Source of the DNA: Ralstonia wenshanensis
GTDB lineage: Bacteria > Pseudomonadota > Gammaproteobacteria > Burkholderiales > Burkholderiaceae
Assembly (NCBI RefSeq): GCF_021173085.1
Contig: NZ_CP076413.1
Span: 3,189,501 to 3,253,500 of the forward strand
Direction: 5' to 3'
DNA: 64,000 nt
The notes beneath the pieces are model-generated. The model saw nothing but the letters and a program-made list of their open reading frames with translations. It had not been told where the DNA came from and ran no database searches. Positions 37,843-49,080 of the stretch are shown piece after piece. How positions within the stretch are numbered: position 1 is the first letter of the stretch; each line of letters begins with the position of its first letter. The position numbers were made by a program, and so were the translations under genes.

Positions 37843-39384
37843 TTAGAACGCGGCGGACTTCTTGAAATCCTCGATCGCGGCACGCAGGGCGGCCTCATCG
37901 TCCTTCGAAAGATCCTTCGTATCTTCGATGCGGTTGATGAGATCGGCGTACTTCGTCTTCAGCGTGTCGTGCAGGCCCTTTTCGAAAGCCAGGATGTCCT
38001 TCACGTCCACGTTGTCGAGGAAGCCGTTGTTGGCTGCGTACAGCGACGCGGCCAGCTGCCACACTTGCAGCGGCTGGTATTGCGGCTGCTTGAGCAGTTC
38101 GGTCACGCGGCGGCCGCGCTCGAGCTGCTTGCGGGTCGCTTCGTCCAGGTCGGAAGCAAACTGCGCGAACGCAGCCAGTTCACGATACTGAGCCAAGTCG
38201 GTACGGATACCGCCGGACAGCTTCTTGATGACCTTGGTCTGAGCAGCACCGCCCACACGCGACACCGAAATACCGGCGTTGATTGCGGGACGCACACCTG
38301 CGTTGAACAGGTCGGTTTCCAGGAAGATCTGACCGTCGGTGATCGAGATCACGTTAGTCGGAACGAACGCGGACACGTCGCCGGCCTGCGTTTCGATCAC
38401 GGGGAGTGCCGTCAGCGAACCGGTCTTGCCCTTGACTTCACCGTTGGTGATCTTCTCGATGTGCTCGGCGTTCACACGTGCAGCACGCTCCAGCAGGCGC
38501 GAGTGCAGGTAGAACACGTCGCCGGGGTAAGCTTCACGGCCAGGCGGACGGCGCAGCAGCAGCGAAACCTGACGGTACGCCCAAGCTTGCTTGGTCAGAT
38601 CGTCATACACGATCAGGGCGTCTTCGCCGCGGTCGCGGAAGTATTCGCCCATCGTGCAGCCGGCATAGGCCGACAGGTACTGCATGGCAGCCGAGTCCGA
38701 AGCGGCAGCCGCCACCACGATCGTGTATTCCAGCGCGCCGTGCTCTTCGAGCTTGCGCACCACGTTGGCGATCGTCGAAGCCTTCTGGCCGATTGCCACG
38801 TACACGCAGAAGATGCCCTTGCCCTTCTGGTTGATGATGGCGTCGACGGCCACGGCGGTCTTGCCGGTCTGGCGGTCGCCAATGATCAGCTCACGCTGGC
38901 CACGGCCGATCGGCACCATTGCGTCGATCGACTTCAGGCCGGTCTGCACCGGCTGGCTCACCGATTGACGTGCGATCACGCCCGGGGCGACCTTTTCGAT
39001 CACGTCCGTCTTCTTGGCGTTGATCGGGCCCTTGCCGTCGATCGGCTGGCCCAGTGCGTTGACCACGCGGCCCAGCAGTTCCGGGCCAACCGGAACTTCC
39101 AGAATGCGGCCCGTGCACTTGACTTCGTCGCCTTCGGAAATGTGCTCGTACTCACCCAGCACCACAGCGCCGACGGAGTCGCGCTCGAGGTTCAGCGCGA
39201 GGCCGAACGTGTTGCCCGGGAATTCCAGCATTTCGCCTTGCATCACGCCCGACAGGCCATGAATGCGGCAGATACCGTCCGTCACGGAGATGACCGTGCC
39301 GGTGTTCTTTGCGTCAGCGCCAGCCTTCAAGCCCTCGATACGGGTCTTGATCAGGTCGCTGATCTCGGAGGGGTTCAGTTGCAT
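37843..39384 (-). CDS. atpA: ATP synthase F1 subunit alpha
   Basis: The 513-residue non-catalytic nucleotide-binding subunit, typical in length. It shows Walker A GDRQTGKT at 169-176 (Lys175) and the ATP-synthase alpha/beta signature region near [14 protein letters not shown], which includes the arginine finger. With beta it forms the F1 hexamer on the inner membrane's cytoplasmic face. The gene lies 73 nt after atpH in the operon. The start is the first ATG, giving the standard [14 protein letters not shown]-terminus. Confidence 0.98.
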   Translation of the reverse strand: MQLNPSEISDLIKTRIEGLKAGADAKNTGTVISVTDGICRIHGLSGVMQGEMLEFPGNTFGLALNLERDSVGAVVLGEYEHISEGDEVKCTGRILEVPVGPELLGRVVNALGQPIDGKGPINAKKTDVIEKVAPGVIARQSVSQPVQTGLKSIDAMVPIGRGQRELIIGDRQTGKTAVAVDAIINQKGKGIFCVYVAIGQKASTIANVVRKLEEHGALEYTIVVAAAASDSAAMQYLSAYAGCTMGEYFRDRGEDALIVYDDLTKQAWAYRQVSLLLRRPPGREAYPGDVFYLHSRLLERAARVNAEHIEKITNGEVKGKTGSLTALPVIETQAGDVSAFVPTNVISITDGQIFLETDLFNAGVRPAINAGISVSRVGGAAQTKVIKKLSGGIRTDLAQYRELAAFAQFASDLDEATRKQLERGRRVTELLKQPQYQPLQVWQLAASLYAANNGFLDNVDVKDILAFEKGLHDTLKTKYADLINRIEDTKDLSKDDEAALRAAIEDFKKSAAF

Positions 39385-39457
39385 CGAATGCTCCTAATTC
39401 TTCAATCTGTCTGCGGGCGCGATATCGTCGATGGCATCGGCGCCTCGCAAAACAGCA

Positions 39458-39994
39458 TTACGCGGCGGTCAGCGCAGACTGCATCTGCGTCAGGCGCGCG
39501 CGCACCGAGGTGTCGAGCACTTCGTCGCCAATCTGCACACGCACGCCGCCGATCAACGAAGGATCGACGTTCACGTGAGCCTGCAGCTTCTTGCCGAACT
39601 TGCGTTCGAGCGTGGCGACCAGTTCGGTCAGGGGCGCGCCCTCAAGCGGGAACGCACTGGTGATCTCGACGTCGGCGGCGCCTTCGCTGGCATTCCGCAG
39701 CACATGGAATTGCGCGGCAATTTCCGGCAGCAGCGACAGGCGCTTGTTGGCCACCAGCAGGCCAACCAGTTCCTTCGCCTCATGCGAAACCGGAGATTTC
39801 AGCGCCGACAGGAAGATCCCCGCCACATCGGCTTTGGAGAGCTTCGGATCATCGGCGACTGCCTTCATGTCGGGCACGGCGGCAATTTGCCCCATTTCCG
39901 ACACGAGCTCAGACCATGCACCCAGATTGCCGGCCTTCGCCACGCGGAACAGCGCCTCTGCGTACGGACGGGCAACGGTTGCGAGTTCTGCCAT
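39458..39994 (-). CDS. atpH: ATP synthase F1 subunit delta
   Basis: The 178-residue delta subunit links the top of F1 to the peripheral b stalk. The N-terminal helical bundle begins [15 protein letters not shown], the most conserved segment, and the C-terminus ends with [21 protein letters not shown], also conserved. It starts 2 nt after atpF, so translation is probably coupled. Confidence 0.96.
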   Translation of the reverse strand: MAELATVARPYAEALFRVAKAGNLGAWSELVSEMGQIAAVPDMKAVADDPKLSKADVAGIFLSALKSPVSHEAKELVGLLVANKRLSLLPEIAAQFHVLRNASEGAADVEITSAFPLEGAPLTELVATLERKFGKKLQAHVNVDPSLIGGVRVQIGDEVLDTSVRARLTQMQSALTAA

Positions 39995-39996
39995 GA

Positions 39997-40467
39997 TTAC
40001 AGCTCAGCCTTGAGTTGATTGAGCAGATCGGCGTGGACCTGCGCATTGACTTCACGCTTGAGGATCTGCTCGGCACCCTTGACGGCCAGCACAGCAACCT
40101 GGTCACGCAGCGATTCACGCGCGCGCACGGTTTGCTGCTCGGCTTCTGCCTTGGCTTGCGCAATGATGCGCGCGGCTTCGGCCTGGGCGTTTTGCTTGAT
40201 CTCGTCGGCGCTCATCTGGGCGCGCTTTTCAGCGTCCGCGATGCGTTGCGCGCCTTCATTGCGCGCTTCGGTCAGTGCCTGGTCGACCCGCTTGTTGGCC
40301 AGCTCCAGCTCAGCCTTGCCCTTGTCGGCAGCGGCCAGGCCATCGGCGATTTTCTTCGCGCGTTCGTCGAGCGCCTTCACCAGGGGCGGCCAAATGAATT
40401 TGGCAACAACCCACCACAGGATGAAGAACACGACCATCTGCGCGACGAGTGTGGCGTTCAGGTTCAT
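39997..40467 (-). CDS. atpF: ATP synthase F0 subunit b
   Basis: The 156-residue b subunit forms the peripheral stalk as a dimer. It has one N-terminal membrane helix ([24 protein letters not shown], about residues 7-30, quoted in part) followed by a long charged coiled coil rich in Ala, Glu and Lys. The length matches enterobacterial AtpF. It precedes atpH by only 2 nt and follows atpE by 106 nt, a gap common at c-subunit genes that need high expression. Confidence 0.96.
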   Translation of the reverse strand: MNLNATLVAQMVVFFILWWVVAKFIWPPLVKALDERAKKIADGLAAADKGKAELELANKRVDQALTEARNEGAQRIADAEKRAQMSADEIKQNAQAEAARIIAQAKAEAEQQTVRARESLRDQVAVLAVKGAEQILKREVNAQVHADLLNQLKAEL

Positions 40468-40573
40468 GGTGTGTTCCTTTCGGTATTGAGACTACGGATC
40501 AATGCACGAAGCGGCGAGGGTCACGCGCAGCGTTCACCCAGGCCGCCTCCGGCATCATGCAGACCGAAAAGAA

Positions 40574-40852
<279 letters not shown>

Positions 40853-40923
40853 TTACGTGAAAGACTAAGAACTTGAGAACTTGGAAAAATCAAACGGAAC
40901 CGGAGAACCTGAACCGCAACTAC

Positions 40924-41811
<888 letters not shown>

Positions 41812-42040
41812 TCAGTCCAATATTGCGAAACATTCTTCGTGACCCATTCCGACTCGCGCCCGATTCAGCCAGGTTTCCCCTGGGGATCGCGGACTGCACG
41901 CGGCTGGAACGCGCCACCTTATTCTTTCGGAGTGTCAGCGCAATGAACCGGGGGCTTCTCCTGCCTCACAGGTTCCTGCCACGTGCCAACACGTCCAGTG
42001 TGCCCGCCATGTCGCGGTGGGCTGGAGCCGACTCAACGCG

Positions 42041-42610
42041 CTATCGCAGCGCGAGACCGACCCAATACATCTTGAGCGCCAGGATCAGGGTGATCAGCAA
42101 GGGCGGCCAATGCAGGCCCTTGAAGACAACCACCACGATCACCAGCAGCGCGACCGTGCCGAGCACCTTGATCGCTTCGCCCACCACCAGACGGGCGATG
42201 GATTCGAACCCCTTGGCCGTCGACAGCCGCATCGCGAACCATGCCGAAGGCACCACGCACACGCCACCGCCCAGCAGAGCAGAAAGCGCGGCCTCGCCCG
42301 CTGACGCAGCGCCCGTGCCCGCGAACCAACTACCGACATACCAACCGAGCGCACACAACAGTGTGATGGCCACCTGGCCGAGCACGATGGAAAAAGGCGT
42401 GATGCGCGAGGCCTGCAGAGCCTGCTCGCCGAACAGGGCGACCGCTTCGTCATGTGAAAGCACATGCACCGGCGGCTCCGCCTTCTCCTCATCGTCCCAA
42501 CCATCGTGCTTCGGATCCTGCACCGACTGAGGTCGGGCGGCGTTCAACGAAGCGTAAGAATCGGGCCGTTGCCGGTCGGCTGGCTGCATGGAAGAATGTG
42601 CTTTCATCAT
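42041..42610 (-). CDS. atpI: ATP synthase subunit I (AtpI), extended N-terminus
   Basis: The 189-residue protein has a 65-residue hydrophilic N-terminus (WDDEEKAEPPVHVLSHDEA) and then four membrane helices typical of AtpI (SIVLGQVAITLLCALGWYVG onward). AtpI assists c-ring assembly and is not part of the finished enzyme. E. coli AtpI is near 126 residues, so the N-terminal extension is notable. The adjacent ATGATG gives two possible starts, at 42610 or 42607. It is the first gene of the operon and has a good promoter just upstream. Confidence 0.88.
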   Translation of the reverse strand: MMKAHSSMQPADRQRPDSYASLNAARPQSVQDPKHDGWDDEEKAEPPVHVLSHDEAVALFGEQALQASRITPFSIVLGQVAITLLCALGWYVGSWFAGTGAASAGEAALSALLGGGVCVVPSAWFAMRLSTAKGFESIARLVVGEAIKVLGTVALLVIVVVVFKGLHWPPLLITLILALKMYWVGLALR

Positions 42611-42649
42611 GCCGCACCGCTTTGGGTCAGGCGGATTTAAAACCGCACG

Positions 42650-42679
42650 ATTTTACGGGACATGGCGTTCACCAGTCAA
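42650..42679 (-). promoter_or_regulatory. predicted sigma-70 promoter of the atp operon
   Basis: Read on the minus strand: -35 TTGACT (42679-42674), 18-nt spacer, -10 TAAAAT (42655-42650). Transcription would start near 42643, leaving a 5' leader of about 35 nt before atpI. The rest of the 330-bp gap 42611-42940 holds no credible gene. Confidence 0.55.
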
Positions 42680-42940
42680 CGCGCAAGCGAACGCTCGTGC
42701 GGGCGCCTTCGACAGCACTCTGTGCGGCCGCGTTCCATTCCGCGTGCGCAATGCGTTGCTGCTGCCGGGGTACCGAATCCGCCTGATGGAGCGGCACCCC
42801 GTTGATTTCATGATGGTGTTGGCAACGCTCCGCGTCGATGACGCGGGAGGTAATCGCACCAATTCCGTGCCAACTGACTGCCCCCAAATGGCGCAAAGAC
42901 GCTGGCGACAGCCTGTGCGTCAAACTGTCGCAGACGGAAC

Positions 42941-43852
42941 TCAGGCAGCTTCTTCGTCGCCGTCAGGACGCAGACGCGCCAACAAGCCATCGAACTCATC
43001 GAGACTGCTGAATTGCACGGTCAGCTGGCCACGGCCCTTTGCAGCCAGCTTGATCTGCACCCCCAAGCCGAGTTCGTCTGCAAGTTCTTCTTCCAGACGC
43101 GCAACATCACGGCCACCCTGATGCCCGCCCTTCTGCTTGAGTGACTTCAGCTCGAATGGCTTGAGCGTCAGGGCCACCAGTTTTTCCGTCTCGCGGACCG
43201 ACAGGCGCTTGTTGACGATCTGATTGGCCAAGGTGATTTGCGTGGCACCGTCGACGGCGAGCAGCGCACGGGCGTGACCCATATCCAGGTCGCCGGCCAT
43301 CAGCATGGTCTGCACAGGCTGGGCGAGATTGAGCAGCCGCAGCAGGTTGGACACCGCGCTGCGCGAACGCCCCACCGATTCCGCCGCCTGCTCATGTGTG
43401 AACTGGAATTCACGCACCAGGCGCGCGATGCCCTGCGCCTCTTCCAGCGGATTGAGGTCTTCGCGCTGGATGTTTTCGATCAGCGCCATGGCGGCGGCCG
43501 ATTCATCCGGCACGTCCTTCACGAGGACGGGCACTTCGGTCAGGCCGGCGAGGCGCGATGCGCGGAAGCGGCGTTCACCTGCGATGATTTCGTACTTCGG
43601 CTTTGTGCCGTCGGACTCGACCTTGCGCACCAGAATCGGCTGCATCAAGCCTTGGGCGCGGATGCTCGCGGCAAGCTCCTGCAGCGCGCCTTCGTCCATG
43701 CGCGTGCGCGGCTGATATTTGCCGGGCTGCATCTGTTCGAGCTTCAGCACCGTCGGCGCGCCCTCTTGCTTGGCAGCTTCGACAATCTCGGCCGGACTGC
43801 CGAGCAGCGCTTCGAGGCCGCGGCCCAGTCCCTTTTTCTTCATCGTGCTCAT
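42941..43852 (-). CDS. parB: chromosome partitioning protein ParB
   Basis: The 303-residue ParB binds parS and spreads as a CTP-dependent clamp, organising the origin region. It has the ParA-stimulating N-terminus (MKKKGLGRGLEALLG), the CTP-binding/ParB-N domain with GERRFRASRLAGL near residue 95 and ENIQREDLNPLEEA near 125, then the HTH (FTHEQAAESVGRSRSAVSNLLRLL, quoted in part) and a C-terminal dimerisation domain. It lies 17 nt after parA in the mnmG-rsmG-parA-parB run. Three perfect parS sites lie 2-4.5 kb upstream on the same side. Confidence 0.97.
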   Translation of the reverse strand: MSTMKKKGLGRGLEALLGSPAEIVEAAKQEGAPTVLKLEQMQPGKYQPRTRMDEGALQELAASIRAQGLMQPILVRKVESDGTKPKYEIIAGERRFRASRLAGLTEVPVLVKDVPDESAAAMALIENIQREDLNPLEEAQGIARLVREFQFTHEQAAESVGRSRSAVSNLLRLLNLAQPVQTMLMAGDLDMGHARALLAVDGATQITLANQIVNKRLSVRETEKLVALTLKPFELKSLKQKGGHQGGRDVARLEEELADELGLGVQIKLAAKGRGQLTVQFSSLDEFDGLLARLRPDGDEEAA

Positions 43853-43869
43853 GTTGTTCCTCTTGCTGC

Positions 43870-44655
43870 TCAGGCCGGCATGTCGGCCATCTGCCGCACG
43901 CGCGCGATCATCTCGGCGCCGAAATCCAGATAGGCCTTGGCGCCTTTCGATGCCACGTCAAACGCTACGCCCGGCATGCCGTACGACGGCGCTTCGGCCA
44001 GACGCACGTTGCGCGGGATGACCGTCTTGAACACCTTGTCGCCGAAGTGCGATTCGAGCTGTGCCGAGACCTGCTGCTGCAGCGTCACGCGCGGGTCGAA
44101 CATCACGCGCAGCAGGCCGATCACCTTGAGGTCGCGGTTCAGGTTGGCGTGCACCTGCTTGATGGTGTTCACCAGATCCGACAGGCCTTCGAGCGCGAAG
44201 TACTCGCACTGCATCGGCACGACCACGCCGTGTGCGGCACACAGGCCGTTGAGCGTGAGCAGCGAGAGCGACGGCGGGCAATCGATGAGGACAAAGTCGT
44301 AGTCGGCTTCTACCTCGGCGAGCGCAAGCTTGAGGCGATTTTCGCGATGCTCCAGATCGACCAGTTCGACTTCGGCGCCGGCCAGGTCGCGGTTTGCTGG
44401 CAACACGTCATAGCGCCCGGCCTCGGAGCGCTTGCGCGCCTGCGGAATCGTCGCCAGCCCGACCAGGACCTGGTAGACGCTGAATTCGAGCGTGTGCTTA
44501 TCGATGCCCGAGCCCATCGAGGCGTTGCCCTGCGGGTCGAGGTCGACCAGCAGCACGCGCTGCCCTTGCGCGGCCAGCCCGGCCGCGAGATTCACCGTGG
44601 TGGTGGTCTTGCCGACCCCACCCTTCTGGTTGGCGATCACGAAAATATTCGACAT
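43870..44655 (-). CDS. parA: chromosome partitioning ATPase ParA
   Basis: The 261-residue deviant Walker ATPase drives segregation of ParB-parS complexes. The P-loop is KGGVGKTT at residues 11-18, with signature Lys11 and Lys16. The switch region includes FVLIDCPPSLSLLT. There is no N-terminal HTH, so this is the short chromosomal (type Ib-like) ParA that does not act as an operon repressor. The start is 37 nt after the rsmG stop. Confidence 0.97.
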   Translation of the reverse strand: MSNIFVIANQKGGVGKTTTTVNLAAGLAAQGQRVLLVDLDPQGNASMGSGIDKHTLEFSVYQVLVGLATIPQARKRSEAGRYDVLPANRDLAGAEVELVDLEHRENRLKLALAEVEADYDFVLIDCPPSLSLLTLNGLCAAHGVVVPMQCEYFALEGLSDLVNTIKQVHANLNRDLKVIGLLRVMFDPRVTLQQQVSAQLESHFGDKVFKTVIPRNVRLAEAPSYGMPGVAFDVASKGAKAYLDFGAEMIARVRQMADMPA

Positions 44656-44692
44656 GACTCCTCTGCGGTGAATGGCTCGCTACAACGTTCGC

Positions 44693-45364
44693 TCACGCCG
44701 ACGGCGCAAGGATGACCAGGTGACGCTCGGCCGGCAGCCCCGGCACGGTCAGGCGTTCGATGGCTTCGACGGTCCAGCCGGCGGGCAGGCGCTCGATTTC
44801 GGCATCCGGGCGTACGCCCTTCATGGCGACCATGCGGCCGCCCGGCGCCAGCAGATGGCCGGCCAGATTCACGAAATCCACCAGCTCGGCAAACGCGCGC
44901 GAGGTGATGACGCCGTAGCCGGTGGCATCGGCCAGCTTTTCCACGTGGCCCCAATGCGATTGGGCATTGGCCAGGCCAAGCTCTGCACGGCACTGCGTCA
45001 GGAATGCCGTCTTTTTTTGCACGATGTCGACCATCGTGACGCTCACATCTGGAAAAGCGATGGCCAGGGGAATACCGGGCAGACCGCCGCCGGAACCGAC
45101 GTCCAGCACGCGCGGTGCGCCAGGTTGAGCACGCCGAGCCAACTCAGCAATGCGCGACACGGCCGAGAGCGAATCCAGCAAGTGGTGCGTCAGCATGTCG
45201 CCGGCGTCGCGAATGGCGGTCAGGTTGTAGACGCGGTTCCATTTGGCCAGCAGCCCTTGGTAAGCGAGCAGGCGATCCAGCTGCGCGCCGTCCAGGGACA
45301 AGCCAAGCGCGCGAGCGCCGGCTTCCAGCTCTGCTCGGGCGTCGGTCAATGCATCCGCCATCAA
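44693..45364 (-). CDS. rsmG: 16S rRNA (guanine527-N7)-methyltransferase
   Basis: The 223-residue SAM-dependent methyltransferase (formerly GidB) modifies G527 of 16S rRNA; its loss gives low-level streptomycin resistance. The SAM motif is [20 protein letters not shown] near residue 90, preceded by the family's [20 protein letters not shown]. The start codon overlaps the mnmG stop by 4 nt (ATGA), so translation is coupled. Confidence 0.96.
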   Translation of the reverse strand: MMADALTDARAELEAGARALGLSLDGAQLDRLLAYQGLLAKWNRVYNLTAIRDAGDMLTHHLLDSLSAVSRIAELARRAQPGAPRVLDVGSGGGLPGIPLAIAFPDVSVTMVDIVQKKTAFLTQCRAELGLANAQSHWGHVEKLADATGYGVITSRAFAELVDFVNLAGHLLAPGGRMVAMKGVRPDAEIERLPAGWTVEAIERLTVPGLPAERHLVILAPSA

Positions 45365-47310
45365 GCCGCCTCGCCTTGGGAATCAGCGCGCGGGCCTACT
45401 TGGCCGCGCAACACGCCCTTCTTCAAATGCACGAGCAGCAGCGACACAGCGGCCGGCGTGACGCCGGAGATACGGGAAGCCTGTCCGATGGTCTCGGGCT
45501 TGTGCTTGGCCAGCTTCTGTTGCACCTCGATCGACAGTCCGCGCACTTGCGAATAGTCGAAATCCGCTGGCAGACGGGTGTTTTCGTTTGCACCCAAACG
45601 CTCCACTTCATCGGCTTGCCGGGCGATGTAGCCGTGGTATTTGATGCCGATTTCGACCTGCTCGCGAATCTGCTCGGCCAGCAACGGATCTTCCGCCAAC
45701 GGCGCTTCGAGCGCGTACTTACCGCCCTGCATGCCCATGAGCGTTTCGTAGGTCACGTTCGGGCGGCGTAGCAAGTCGGCCAACGCGTACTCGCGCTCAA
45801 TGCCCTTCCCAAGGACCGGCTCAGCGTCTTCCAACGGCAGCGTGGCCGGGTTCACCCAAGTCGACTTGAGGCGCTCTGTTTCACGTGAAACAGCGTCGCG
45901 CTTGCGGTTGAAGGCATCCCAGCGGGCGTCGTCGACCACGCCCAACGTGCGACCGACTTCAGTCAGGCGCATGTCAGCGTTATCTTCGCGCAGGCTCAGG
46001 CGGAACTCCGCACGGCTGGTGAACATGCGATACGGCTCGGTCACGCCCCGGGTGATGAGGTCGTCAACGAGCACGCCCAGATAGGCCTGATCGCGGCGCG
46101 GCGTCCAGGCGTCCTTGCCCTGCACTTGCAAGCCGGCGTTGATACCGGCCAGCAGACCTTGCGCCGCCGCCTCTTCGTAACCGGTCGTGCCGTTGATCTG
46201 GCCCGCGAAGAACAGCCCGGAAATTGCCTTCGATTCCAGCGATGCCTTCAGCCCCCGCGGGTCGAAGTAGTCGTACTCGATGGCGTAACCGGGGCGCAGG
46301 ATGTGAGCGTTCTCCAGCCCGCGCATCGAGTGGATCAGGTCAAGCTGCACATCAAACGGCAGGCTGGTCGACACGCCGTTCGGGTAAAACTCGTTCGTCG
46401 TCAGGCCTTCCGGCTCCAAGAAGATCTGGTGGCTATCCTTGCTGGCGAAGCGGTGGATCTTGTCTTCGATGCTCGGGCAATAGCGCGGCCCCACCCCTTC
46501 GATCACGCCCGTGTACATCGGGGAGCGATCCAACCCAGCGCGGATGATGTCGTGCGTGCGCTCGTTGGTGTGCGTCACCCAGCACGGGACTTGGCGCGGG
46601 TGCATGTCTGCGCGGCCCATGAACGAAAACACCGGCACCGGATCGAGATCACCCGGCTGCTCTTCCAGCACAGAAAAATCGATGGAACGGCCGTCAATGC
46701 GCGGCGGCGTTCCGGTCTTGAGCCGCCCTTGCGGCAGCTTCAATTCCTTCAACCGCGCCGACAGCGACACCGCAGCCGGGTCGCCCGCGCGGCCACCGGT
46801 GTAGTTGTTCAGCCCGACGTGGATCTTGCCGTCGAGGAACGTCCCCGCCGTCAGCACCACGGCACGCGCGCGAAATTGCACGCCAACCTGCGTCACGGCC
46901 CCGACTACGCGGTCACCTTCCACCAGCAGGTCTTCCACGGCTTGCTGGAACAGCATCAGGTTGGGCTGGTTTTCCAGGCGATGACGGATGGCAGCCTTGT
47001 ACAGCACGCGATCCGCCTGGGCGCGAGTCGCACGCACCGCCGGCCCTTTGCTGGAATTGAGGATGCGGAATTGGATACCGCCCTCGTCCGTCGCGATGGC
47101 CATGGCCCCGCCCAGAGCATCGACTTCCTTGACCAGATGGCCCTTACCAATGCCCCCGATGGACGGGTTGCAGCTCATCTGCCCCAGTGTCTCGATGTTG
47201 TGCGTCAGCAGCAGGGTCTGGCAACCCATGCGCGCCGCCGCCAAGGCGGCCTCGGTGCCGGCGTGTCCGCCGCCCACCACGATCACATCGAATTCAATTG
47301 GATACAGCAT
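45361..47310 (-). CDS. mnmG: tRNA uridine 5-carboxymethylaminomethyl modification enzyme MnmG
   Basis: The 649-residue FAD protein (GidA) works with MnmE to modify the wobble uridine of several tRNAs. It has the dinucleotide motif [18 protein letters not shown] near residue 11, the [11 protein letters not shown] and [11 protein letters not shown] active-site regions, and the C-terminal helical domain ([23 protein letters not shown], quoted in part). GGAGGAAG precedes ATG 47310. A perfect parS site lies inside the coding sequence at 45877-45892 and encodes VSRET. It leads the mnmG-rsmG-parA-parB run. Confidence 0.97.
   Translation of the reverse strand: MLYPIEFDVIVVGGGHAGTEAALAAARMGCQTLLLTHNIETLGQMSCNPSIGGIGKGHLVKEVDALGGAMAIATDEGGIQFRILNSSKGPAVRATRAQADRVLYKAAIRHRLENQPNLMLFQQAVEDLLVEGDRVVGAVTQVGVQFRARAVVLTAGTFLDGKIHVGLNNYTGGRAGDPAAVSLSARLKELKLPQGRLKTGTPPRIDGRSIDFSVLEEQPGDLDPVPVFSFMGRADMHPRQVPCWVTHTNERTHDIIRAGLDRSPMYTGVIEGVGPRYCPSIEDKIHRFASKDSHQIFLEPEGLTTNEFYPNGVSTSLPFDVQLDLIHSMRGLENAHILRPGYAIEYDYFDPRGLKASLESKAISGLFFAGQINGTTGYEEAAAQGLLAGINAGLQVQGKDAWTPRRDQAYLGVLVDDLITRGVTEPYRMFTSRAEFRLSLREDNADMRLTEVGRTLGVVDDARWDAFNRKRDAVSRETERLKSTWVNPATLPLEDAEPVLGKGIEREYALADLLRRPNVTYETLMGMQGGKYALEAPLAEDPLLAEQIREQVEIGIKYHGYIARQADEVERLGANENTRLPADFDYSQVRGLSIEVQQKLAKHKPETIGQASRISGVTPAAVSLLLVHLKKGVLRGQVGPRADSQGEAA
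45877..45892. promoter_or_regulatory. parS: parS site 1 (inside mnmG)
   Basis: A perfect 16-bp TGTTTCACGTGAAACA palindrome, the ParB-binding consensus. It lies within mnmG, where it encodes Val-Ser-Arg-Glu-Thr in a surface segment. Confidence 0.95.
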
Positions 47311-47354
47311 GGCTTCCTCCTCGCATGGAGGCATCGAAAATTTGAAGAAGCGGA

Positions 47355-47360
47355 ATTATA
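47355..47360 (-). promoter_or_regulatory. possible -10 box for mnmG
   Basis: TATAAT on the minus strand, about 45 nt upstream of the mnmG ATG. A consensus -35 is not visible at the usual spacing. Two parS sites lie 64-119 bp further upstream, so ParB spreading could touch this promoter. Confidence 0.35.
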
Positions 47361-47423
47361 AGTCGCGCAGCTACCCCGCAGTTCGACCATGCGGCAATCG
47401 CGACAAAATTCGGCCGCTTTTCG

Positions 47424-47439
47424 TGTTTCACGTGAAACA
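47424..47439. promoter_or_regulatory. parS: parS site 2
   Basis: A perfect TGTTTCACGTGAAACA in the mnmG upstream region. It is 40 bp (start to start) from site 3, about four helical turns, on the same face of the DNA. Confidence 0.95.
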
Positions 47440-47463
47440 TGCACCGCTTGTCGGCAGCGTTTG

Positions 47464-47479
47464 TGTTTCACGTGAAACA
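47464..47479. promoter_or_regulatory. parS: parS site 3
   Basis: A third perfect TGTTTCACGTGAAACA, upstream of mnmG. The rest of the 466-bp gap 47311-47776 holds the mnmG promoter region and the terminator of the neighbouring gene; short open frames that read through these palindromes are spurious. Confidence 0.95.
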
Positions 47480-47718
47480 CATCAACGGGCTTGGCGTCCT
47501 ACCTTCGCTGCCCGAATGGGCGCGCAGAAAGTGGACGAAGACACGGAGCGTGCCCGCCATCTGCGGCGTGGGCGGGACATAGAGAGGAAAGCGATACATC
47601 GGAGGCGCTGCCGGCCTCAAGCTGACTGACGGAGATCCCACTGAAATCCTCGCCTCATTGCCTGAGGCCACGGCATCGCCCATTCCGCAGAGCCTCGCCT
47701 ACGGTTGCGCCGCAAAAA

Positions 47719-47750
47719 GCAAAACGCACGGCGCGAACCGTGCGTTTTGC
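47719..47750 (-). terminator. intrinsic terminator of the second orphan binding-protein gene
   Basis: GCAAAACGCACGG (47719-47731) pairs perfectly with CCGTGCGTTTTGC (47738-47750) across a 6-nt loop. On the minus strand a TTTTGCTTTTTG tract follows. It is about 27 nt past the stop codon at 47777. Confidence 0.85.
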
Positions 47751-47776
47751 GTGGGAAGACGACGTTGGCTAGGTCG

Positions 47777-48925
47777 TCAGTTCTGCAGCTTCCACTTCCC
47801 GTCCTTGATCTCCACCATCACTCGCGCCCGCTGATCCAGCCCGAGGTGATCCTTCGCATTCATGTTCATCACGCCGTGCGAGATCGCCAGATTGGTCGTC
47901 GTCTCCATCGCATCGCGCAGCCCCTTGCGGAACGCCGGCGTGCCGGGTTGTCCCTTCTTCAGCGCTTCGGGCATCGCATGTGTGAACAACAAACCGGCAT
48001 CCCACATGTGCCCGCCGAACGTGGAGACCTGTCCGCCGTAGGCCTTCTCATACGCCGTCTTGTACGCCAGCGCCGGCTTCTTCACCGGGTTGCTGTCGGG
48101 CAGTTGCTCGGCAACCAAGATCGGACCTGCCGGCAGGAACGTACCGTCGCAGTCCTTGCCGCACACGCGCAGGAAGTCGGCGTTCGCCACGCCGTGCGTC
48201 TGATACAGCTTGCCCTTGTAGCCACGCTCCTTGAGCGCCCGCTCCGGCAGCGCGGCCGGCGTACCCGAGCCTGCGATCAGCACCGCATCCGGATTGGCCG
48301 ACATGATCTTCAGCACCTGCCCCGTCACCGACGTATCGGTACGAGCAAAGCGCTCATTGGCGACGACCTTCAGTTTGCGCAGCCCCGCCACCTTGTCGAA
48401 CTCCTGCGCCCAGGAATCGCCATAGGCATCGGCAAAGCCGATCAGCGCGACGGTCTTCACGCCGTGGTTGACCATGTGTTCGGCAATGGCGGTCGCCATG
48501 TGCGAATCGTTTTGCGGCGTCTTGAATACCCACGCCCGCTTGGCGTCCATCGGCTCGATGATGCGCGCAGATGCGGCCAGGGTGATCATCGGCGTTTCGC
48601 TCTCGGCCACCACATCCACCATCGCCAGCGAGTTCGGCGTGACGGTCGAGCCGATCACCAGGTCGACCTTGTCTTCGGTGATGAGCTTGCGTGTGTTCTT
48701 GACGGCGGTGGTGGTGTCAGACGCATCGTCGAGCACGATGTACTCGATCTTCTTGCCCGCGATTTCCTTGGGCAGCAGCGCCACGGTGTTCTTTTCCGGA
48801 ATGCCGAGCGAGGCGGCCGGACCGGTGGCAGATAACGTGATGCCGACCTTCACCTGGGCGAATGCCGTACCTGCCAACAGCGCCATTGCGGCGAGTGCAA
48901 TGCGGGATGCGCGCGAAACCTTCAT
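47777..48925 (-). CDS. ABC transporter substrate-binding protein, branched-chain amino acid type (orphan)
   Basis: The 382-residue periplasmic protein has a signal peptide (1-23, MKVSRASRIALAAMALLAGTAFA) and then the LivJ-like QVKVGITLSATGPAASLGIPEKN and PMITLAAS segments. It is clearly diverged from the other two binding proteins in the window. Close relatives are annotated for branched-chain amino acids, amides or aromatic acids, so the ligand is open. There is no linked permease. Its own terminator lies beyond the stop, and two parS sites follow. Confidence 0.87.
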   Translation of the reverse strand: MKVSRASRIALAAMALLAGTAFAQVKVGITLSATGPAASLGIPEKNTVALLPKEIAGKKIEYIVLDDASDTTTAVKNTRKLITEDKVDLVIGSTVTPNSLAMVDVVAESETPMITLAASARIIEPMDAKRAWVFKTPQNDSHMATAIAEHMVNHGVKTVALIGFADAYGDSWAQEFDKVAGLRKLKVVANERFARTDTSVTGQVLKIMSANPDAVLIAGSGTPAALPERALKERGYKGKLYQTHGVANADFLRVCGKDCDGTFLPAGPILVAEQLPDSNPVKKPALAYKTAYEKAYGGQVSTFGGHMWDAGLLFTHAMPEALKKGQPGTPAFRKGLRDAMETTTNLAISHGVMNMNAKDHLGLDQRARVMVEIKDGKWKLQN

Positions 48926-49080
48926 GCCGTCTCCTGAGATGTGCCGAGCGGGTCTGCGCCCGCCCTGAATCTGCGATTGGCCGACCGCTGGGTCGGGGAT
49001 GAACGAGTCTAGAAGGAGTCACGCCACGCGGGCAAGGGGGAGATACCCCAAACCTTAACGTGTTCACGACCTGGGCAACT

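Noticed and set aside
37195-39663. An 822-residue plus-strand open frame opposite atpG and atpA
   Set aside because: It is antisense to conserved ATP synthase genes and shows no domain or signal.
47283-47480. Short open frames reading HVKH and HVSRET in the mnmG upstream region
   Set aside because: They are translations of the parS palindromes and have no start context.
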